A DNA stretch of 64,000 nucleotides from an uncultured Bacillota bacterium (GTDB taxonomy: Bacteria; Bacillota_I; Bacilli_A; RFN20; CAG-288). Below, one piece after another: positions 60,347-64,000 of the stretch (position 1 is the stretch's first letter; every line of letters starts with the position of its first letter). Made by a program: the position numbers and the translations under genes. The stretch spans positions 103,045-167,044 of the forward strand of contig CASGEC010000002.1 in the NCBI GenBank assembly GCA_949300365.1, written 5' to 3'. The notes beneath the pieces are model-generated. The model worked only from the letters and a program-made list of their open reading frames with translations. It did no database searches and had not been told where the DNA came from.

Positions 60347-62917
60347 ATGAAGGAAATGGCTAAGAATTATGACCATGCGGCGTGCGAGGAAGGAAAGGAA
60401 CAGTTCTGGGAGGAGCATCACTATTTTGAGGCCATGCGCCCGGAAAATCTATCCAAGCCGACATTTTCGATGATCGTTCCGCCACCGAACGTCACCGGCA
60501 TTCTCCACATCGGGCATGCGACGAATACCACGATCATCGACATTCTTGCCCGCTACAAGAAGATATGCGGCTATGATGTCCTTTTCCTTGCCGATATGGA
60601 CCATGCTGGCATCGCGACCCAGGCCAAGGTCGAGGAGAAGCTTCGCGCCGAGGGAAAGAACAAATACGAGATGGGCCGCGAGGCTTTCCTTGCGGAGGCG
60701 TGGAAATGGAAGGAAGAGCACGCCGACTATATTTCCAAGCAGTGGCGTGCCTTGGGCCTTTCGATGGACTATTCCAAGGAAAGGTTCACTTTGGATGAGG
60801 GGATGCAGAAGGCTATCGCCCATGTCTTCAAGACCCTTTACGACCAGGGGCTTATCTATCGCGGGGAGAGGATCATCAACTGGGATCCTGTTTTGAAGAC
60901 GGCCCTAAGCGATATCGAGGTCGTCTACAAGAACGATCCTGGTCAATTCTTCTATTTCAAGTATTGGCTTGAGGACCATTCCCGGTACTTGGAAGTGGCG
61001 ACAACCCGTCCGGAGACGATGTTTGGCGACCAGGCCGTCTGCTTCAATCCGGACGACGAAAGGTTCAAGGGGATGGAGGGAAAGATGGTCATCAATCCCG
61101 CCAATGGCGAAAGGATACCCTTGATTCCCGACCGCTACGTGGACATGGCCTTTGGAACGGGTGCCATGAAATGCACGCCTGCCCATGATCCGAACGACTT
61201 CCGCATTGCCAAACGGCATAATCTGGCCTTCGTCAAGATCCTCAACGACGATGCCACGATGAACGGGAAGTGCGGCGAATATGCCGGCATGGACCGGTAT
61301 GAGTGCCGTCGGCTTCTGGTGGAGAAAATCCGTTCGGAGGGTAACCTCATCAAGGTGGAGGACATCCAGCACGATGTCGGCCATTCCGAGAGAAGCGGCG
61401 CGGTCGTCGAGCCGATGCTTTCCAAGCAGTGGTTTGTCAAGATGAAGCCTCTTGCCGAGGCTGTCCTGAAGGCCCAGGAGGGTCCTGAGAAGACGACTTT
61501 CTTCCCTACGCGTTTTGCGGAGACCTTCAAGCAGTGGCTTGCCAACACCGATGACTGGTGCATTTCCAGGCAGCTTTGGTGGGGCCATCGGATTCCGGTG
61601 TATTTCGATAAGGTGACGGGAGAGGCCGTCTGTTCCGAGACGCCGCTTGATCCAAAGAAATACGTCCAGGATGGGGATGTTCTCGATACGTGGTTCTCTT
61701 CGGCCTTGGCTCCGTTTGCCTTCTTGGGTTGGCCTGAGAAGACGCCTCTTTACGAACGCTTCTATCCTTTGGACGTCATGGTGACGGCGTATGACATTAT
61801 TTTCTTCTGGGTGGAGAGAATGGCTTTCCAGGGGCTTCACTTCACTGGCAAGATGCCGTTCCGGAAAGTCTATATCCACGGCCTTGTCCGCGATGAGAAG
61901 GGAAGGAAGATGTCCAAGTCCCTGGGTAATGGCATTGATCCCTTTGATGTCATTAAGAAATACGGAACGGACTCCCTGCGCTACGCCCTTGCCACCGGCG
62001 GAACGCCGGGCCTTGATATCACCTTCTCCTTTGCCAAGATCGACAATGCCCATAATTTCCTCAACAAGGTCTGGAATGCGGCCCGCTATATCCTCGGTCT
62101 TCTCGGCCCGGACTTCGTTCCGGAGATGCCGAAAGCGGAGGATTTGACCTTCGTGGATTCCTGGATCCTCAAGGAGTGGGACAACCTTCTTTCGTCCTTC
62201 AGGCAGAACATGGAGAAGTACGAGCTTGGACAAGCTGCAAACTATCTCTATGGTTTCGTCTATGATTCCTTCTGCTCGAACTATCTTGAGTTCACCAAAG
62301 TCTCGCTCAAGGATCCCAAAAAGCGGGATACGACCATCCAGGTCCTCTATCACGTCCTGCGCGAAATCCTTGTCGTCCTCTTCCCCTTCTGCCCCTTCAT
62401 TTCCGAGGAAATCTACTCCTATCTTCCTGGCCACAAACAATCCGTCTATGAGGAGAGCTTCCCGACGGGCTCCGGAATGGCCTTTTCCAGTGACGACCTC
62501 TCCCTTGCCACGTCTTTGATCCAGGCCATTCGCGAGATCCGCAACTACAAGTCGCAGTATGGCCTTGCCCCCAATGCGAAGGTCAAGATCCACTATAATG
62601 GAGCCAAGGAGGGATATGAGAAGGTCAAGCCTTACTTCGAGCGCTTTGCCTTTGCTACCGATGTGACCTTGGTTCCAAAGCGGGAAGAGGGCATGATCTT
62701 CACGCCGGCCTTCTGCTTCTCCATTGCCGAGGAAAACGATGACGAGGCCAAGGCAAGAAGGGAGAAGAGGATTGCCTTCCTGGAGGCGGAGATCGCCCGT
62801 TCGCGGAAGATGCTCGACAATCCGAACTTCGTTTCGAAGGCCAAGCCGGAGAAAGTCGCCTTGGAGAGACAGAAATATCAGTCCTATCTGGAAGAGCTGA
62901 AACACTATCAGTCCTAG
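60347..62917 (+). CDS. valS: Valyl-tRNA synthetase
   Basis: 856 residues from the ATG at 60347, whose ribosome-binding site is the GGAGGG 8 bases upstream; the ATG at 60356 is too close to the next purine run. Class Ia motifs: PPPNVTGILHIGHA with HIGH at 54-57, editing-domain blocks ATTRPETMFGD, DDWCISRQLWWGHRIPVY, and KMSKSLGNG with KMSKS at 521-525. The C-terminal coiled-coil arm (KRIAFLEAEIARSRKMLDN) is present. Controlled by the T-box. Confidence 0.98.
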   Translation: MKEMAKNYDHAACEEGKEQFWEEHHYFEAMRPENLSKPTFSMIVPPPNVTGILHIGHATNTTIIDILARYKKICGYDVLFLADMDHAGIATQAKVEEKLRAEGKNKYEMGREAFLAEAWKWKEEHADYISKQWRALGLSMDYSKERFTLDEGMQKAIAHVFKTLYDQGLIYRGERIINWDPVLKTALSDIEVVYKNDPGQFFYFKYWLEDHSRYLEVATTRPETMFGDQAVCFNPDDERFKGMEGKMVINPANGERIPLIPDRYVDMAFGTGAMKCTPAHDPNDFRIAKRHNLAFVKILNDDATMNGKCGEYAGMDRYECRRLLVEKIRSEGNLIKVEDIQHDVGHSERSGAVVEPMLSKQWFVKMKPLAEAVLKAQEGPEKTTFFPTRFAETFKQWLANTDDWCISRQLWWGHRIPVYFDKVTGEAVCSETPLDPKKYVQDGDVLDTWFSSALAPFAFLGWPEKTPLYERFYPLDVMVTAYDIIFFWVERMAFQGLHFTGKMPFRKVYIHGLVRDEKGRKMSKSLGNGIDPFDVIKKYGTDSLRYALATGGTPGLDITFSFAKIDNAHNFLNKVWNAARYILGLLGPDFVPEMPKAEDLTFVDSWILKEWDNLLSSFRQNMEKYELGQAANYLYGFVYDSFCSNYLEFTKVSLKDPKKRDTTIQVLYHVLREILVVLFPFCPFISEEIYSYLPGHKQSVYEESFPTGSGMAFSSDDLSLATSLIQAIREIRNYKSQYGLAPNAKVKIHYNGAKEGYEKVKPYFERFAFATDVTLVPKREEGMIFTPAFCFSIAEENDDEAKARREKRIAFLEAEIARSRKMLDNPNFVSKAKPEKVALERQKYQSYLEELKHYQS

Positions 62918-62924
62918 CGTTTGG

Positions 62925-62954
62925 TTGACAAAACCTCCTTTGCCTCCCAATAGT
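62925..62954 (+). promoter_or_regulatory. Putative promoter of the double-glycine peptide gene
   Basis: Consensus TTGACA (62925-62930), 18-base spacer, AATAGT (62949-62954). Transcription would start near 62961, inside the 3' arm of the hairpin, so this transcript keeps the ribosome-binding site but loses the pairing partner. Confidence 0.5.
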
Positions 62955-62975
62955 AGGTGAAAGGAGGTTTTTCTT
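62930..62975 (+). terminator. valS terminator hairpin that contains the next gene's ribosome-binding site
   Basis: Perfect 12-bp stem: AAAACCTCCTTT (62930-62941) with AAAGGAGGTTTT (62960-62971), 18-base loop, then TTCTT. The AAAGGAGG of the 3' arm is the ribosome-binding site of the peptide at 62976 (8-base spacer). On read-through RNA from valS the site would be fully paired. Confidence 0.85.
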
Positions 62976-63158
62976 ATGGAAAACCGGATGCTCACCATTG
63001 AGGAAGAAAAGAAGGTCGTCGGAGGGGAGGCCATCACGCTGACTGCTGTCTTGGCGATCATGGCTATCGGGCTTTTGGCCATCATTGCCTTCAAGTTCTT
63101 TACCAGCGCCGAGGGAAAGGCCGTCCTTCCGGGCGGATTCACCTTCCAATGGAACTAA
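62976..63158 (+). CDS. Small peptide with double-glycine leader (bacteriocin/pheromone-like)
   Basis: 60 residues. The N-terminus MLTIEEEKKVVGG has the pattern of double-glycine leaders cut by C39-peptidase ABC exporters: acidic helix, hydrophobics at the expected places, GG at 16-17. The mature 43 residues would be a hydrophobic helix (ITLTAVLAIMAIGLLAIIAF) followed by a polar tail with Gly and aromatic residues (LPGGFTFQWN). No cysteine, so neither disulphide nor lanthionine. AAAGGAGG ribosome-binding site. Its end overlaps the radC start by 10 bases. No C39 exporter or immunity gene is in the window. Alternatively a plain one-span membrane peptide. Confidence 0.7.
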   Translation: MENRMLTIEEEKKVVGGEAITLTAVLAIMAIGLLAIIAFKFFTSAEGKAVLPGGFTFQWN

Positions 63159-63817
63159 AGGAACTTGTCTTGCCACGGGAAAAGGCTCTTCGCTATGGCA
63201 TCGGGGAGCTAAGCGATGCGGAATTGATCGCCTTGCTTCTCAATACCGGGACCCGGGCGGAAAACGTGTTGGAGCTCTCCGCGCGCCTTCTCGGGGAAAA
63301 GCAGGGGTTGATGAACTTCCTTTTCGATGACGCTATCGAGGAAGACCACGGCATTGGGAGGGCCAAAGCCTTTCGCATTCACGCCGTCATGGAAATCGTC
63401 AGGCGTCTTCCGCATTTGCTGAAGACGAGGATTAATAACGAGCGGGATTTCTTCATGGCCTTCCGCTATTGCTTCCTCGGAATCCAAAGCGAGCATTTGC
63501 TGGTCGTGACGTTGGATCTAAGCAATATGGTCAAGGAAACGAAAACGATTGCCGGAAACCAGAGAAACGAATTGGAGCTGGATTCCCGCGCCCTGTTTGC
63601 CTTTTTAAAGGAGTGCGAGGGGAAACGCATCCTTTTTGCGCACAATCATCCTTCGGGAAGCGTGGAGTCGAGTTTGATGGATATGTTGGCCTCGGATAAG
63701 CTTCGCCGTTTGACCGAAAAAGCCGGGAAAGTTTTCGAGGGTTCCTATATTTTCGCAAGGGACAGATACAAGCGAATAAAAAAAGATAAAAAAATCGTTG
63801 ACATGCTTATGGCCTAG
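63149..63817 (+). CDS. radC: RadC-family JAMM-domain protein
   Basis: 222 residues. N-terminal helix-hairpin-helix region (LPREKALRYGIGELSDAELIALLLNTGTR, quoted for its core LSDAELIALLLNTGT) and the JAMM metal motif AHNHPSGSVESSLMD with H165, H167 and D178. The usual GDxxPS after HNHPSG is changed to GSVESS. Role in DNA metabolism is inferred for the family but not established. The ATG lies within the peptide gene and has no ribosome-binding site of its own, so it depends on translation of the peptide. A TTGACA for the rRNA operon lies in its last codons. Confidence 0.93.
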   Translation: MELKELVLPREKALRYGIGELSDAELIALLLNTGTRAENVLELSARLLGEKQGLMNFLFDDAIEEDHGIGRAKAFRIHAVMEIVRRLPHLLKTRINNERDFFMAFRYCFLGIQSEHLLVVTLDLSNMVKETKTIAGNQRNELELDSRALFAFLKECEGKRILFAHNHPSGSVESSLMDMLASDKLRRLTEKAGKVFEGSYIFARDRYKRIKKDKKIVDMLMA

Positions 63818-64000
63818 GTGATATCATTTCCGATGCACCTCGGGAACGAGTGTGCTCTTACATACGATCGCTCTTTGAAAACTGAACGGGAAGACCAGCC
63901 AAAACAAACATGGAATCGTCATTCCACGAGAGTTTTGAAGCAACGGACAGAGAATACCAATAGAAACTTCGGATGTCGGCAGATAGCCGGCCCGGATCAT
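63798..64000 (+). promoter_or_regulatory. rRNA operon promoter and leader (16S starts beyond the window)
   Basis: TTGACA (63798-63803), 18-base spacer, TATCAT (63822-63827). Next come a GNRA-capped hairpin (GCACCTCG 63835-63842 with CGAG-T-GTGC to 63855) and the boxA-like GCTCTTTGAAAACT at 63870-63883, a sequence typical of Firmicute pre-16S leaders. The 16S start (AGAGTTTGATC) is not reached by 64000. It shows transcription away from radC into an rRNA operon. Confidence 0.8.

Noticed and set aside
63120..63158. LPGG near the end of the small peptide as a sortase signal
   Set aside because: No LPxTG-type motif followed by a hydrophobic span and basic tail; the span precedes the LPGG.
63860..64000. 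Possible 16S rRNA gene start
   Set aside because: The boxA-like leader is present, but the conserved 16S 5' sequence does not occur before the window ends, so only the leader is annotated.

Overview
The window reads as a dense, low-intergenic chromosome segment of a Firmicute, most likely a Bacilli-class anaerobe of the gut/rumen kind (Erysipelotrichales/RF39-like). That placement is an inference from gene content: a T-box ahead of valS, YlxR/YlxQ inside the nusA-infB operon, LytTR/GHKL two-component genes, LemA, DegV, TraX, an [FeFe]-hydrogenase H-domain protein and glycogen genes. TGA is used as stop and TGG as Trp, so the standard bacterial code applies. No phage, IS, CRISPR array or plasmid gene is seen; the accessory content is surface proteins and small systems set between housekeeping operons.

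Layout. 1-4000: end of a carbohydrate-binding surface protein, a four-helix membrane protein and a membrane-anchored, domain-permuted GH3 glycosidase. 4076-6155: an AgrA/AgrC-like two-component pair on the minus strand. 6272-11628: the rimP-nusA-ylxR-ylxQ-infB-rbfA operon behind a promoter and a leader terminator. 11634-13377: ribF and truB, inverted and convergent with it. 13411-14994: a TtcA-like tRNA thiolase and rpsO with its leader. 15001-19791: an ABC-2 exporter (two ATPases plus a very large permease) with a divergent TetR regulator. 19806-23859: a nitroreductase, a HI0933-type flavoprotein, a DUF5677-like protein and an rRNA m5U methyltransferase. 24132-26918: a Thr/Pro-linker lipoprotein. 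27195-30862: corA, lemA and a LemA-partner membrane protein. 31018-35440: guaB, mscL, trxA, a TraX-family protein and a CPBP protease. 35521-40611: a 1,696-residue membrane-anchored protein. 40611-42590: a pseudouridine synthase, degV and a short IMPACT-family protein. 42649-45327: [FeFe]-hydrogenase-domain protein, Mrp ATPase and a HEPN-like/CBS protein. 45368-50629: ZIP transporter, tRNA-Arg, NrnA-like phosphatase, two thioredoxin-fold lipoproteins and ackA. 50787-55520: glgB, glgP and an orphan. 55613-63817: tig, lon, engB, T-box/valS, a 60-residue double-glycine-leader peptide and radC. 63798-64000: promoter and leader of an rRNA operon whose 16S starts beyond the window.

How it fits together. 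The cell would degrade beta-linked glycans outside the membrane, store and mobilise glycogen (GlgB/GlgP), make ATP through acetate kinase and perhaps dispose of or sense reductant with a minimal [FeFe] H-domain protein. Several genes have no Shine-Dalgarno sequence and a -10 box only 6-12 bases before the ATG, so leaderless transcripts look common here.

The strongest candidates for something undescribed are (1) the double-glycine-leader peptide at 62976, whose ribosome-binding site is buried in a 12-bp terminator hairpin while its own apparent promoter would start transcription exactly at that site, and whose end overlaps radC; (2) the 1,696-residue surface protein; (3) the hydrogenase-domain/Mrp/HEPN-CBS operon. 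All coordinates, motif residues and promoter spacings were read by eye; no homology search was run.
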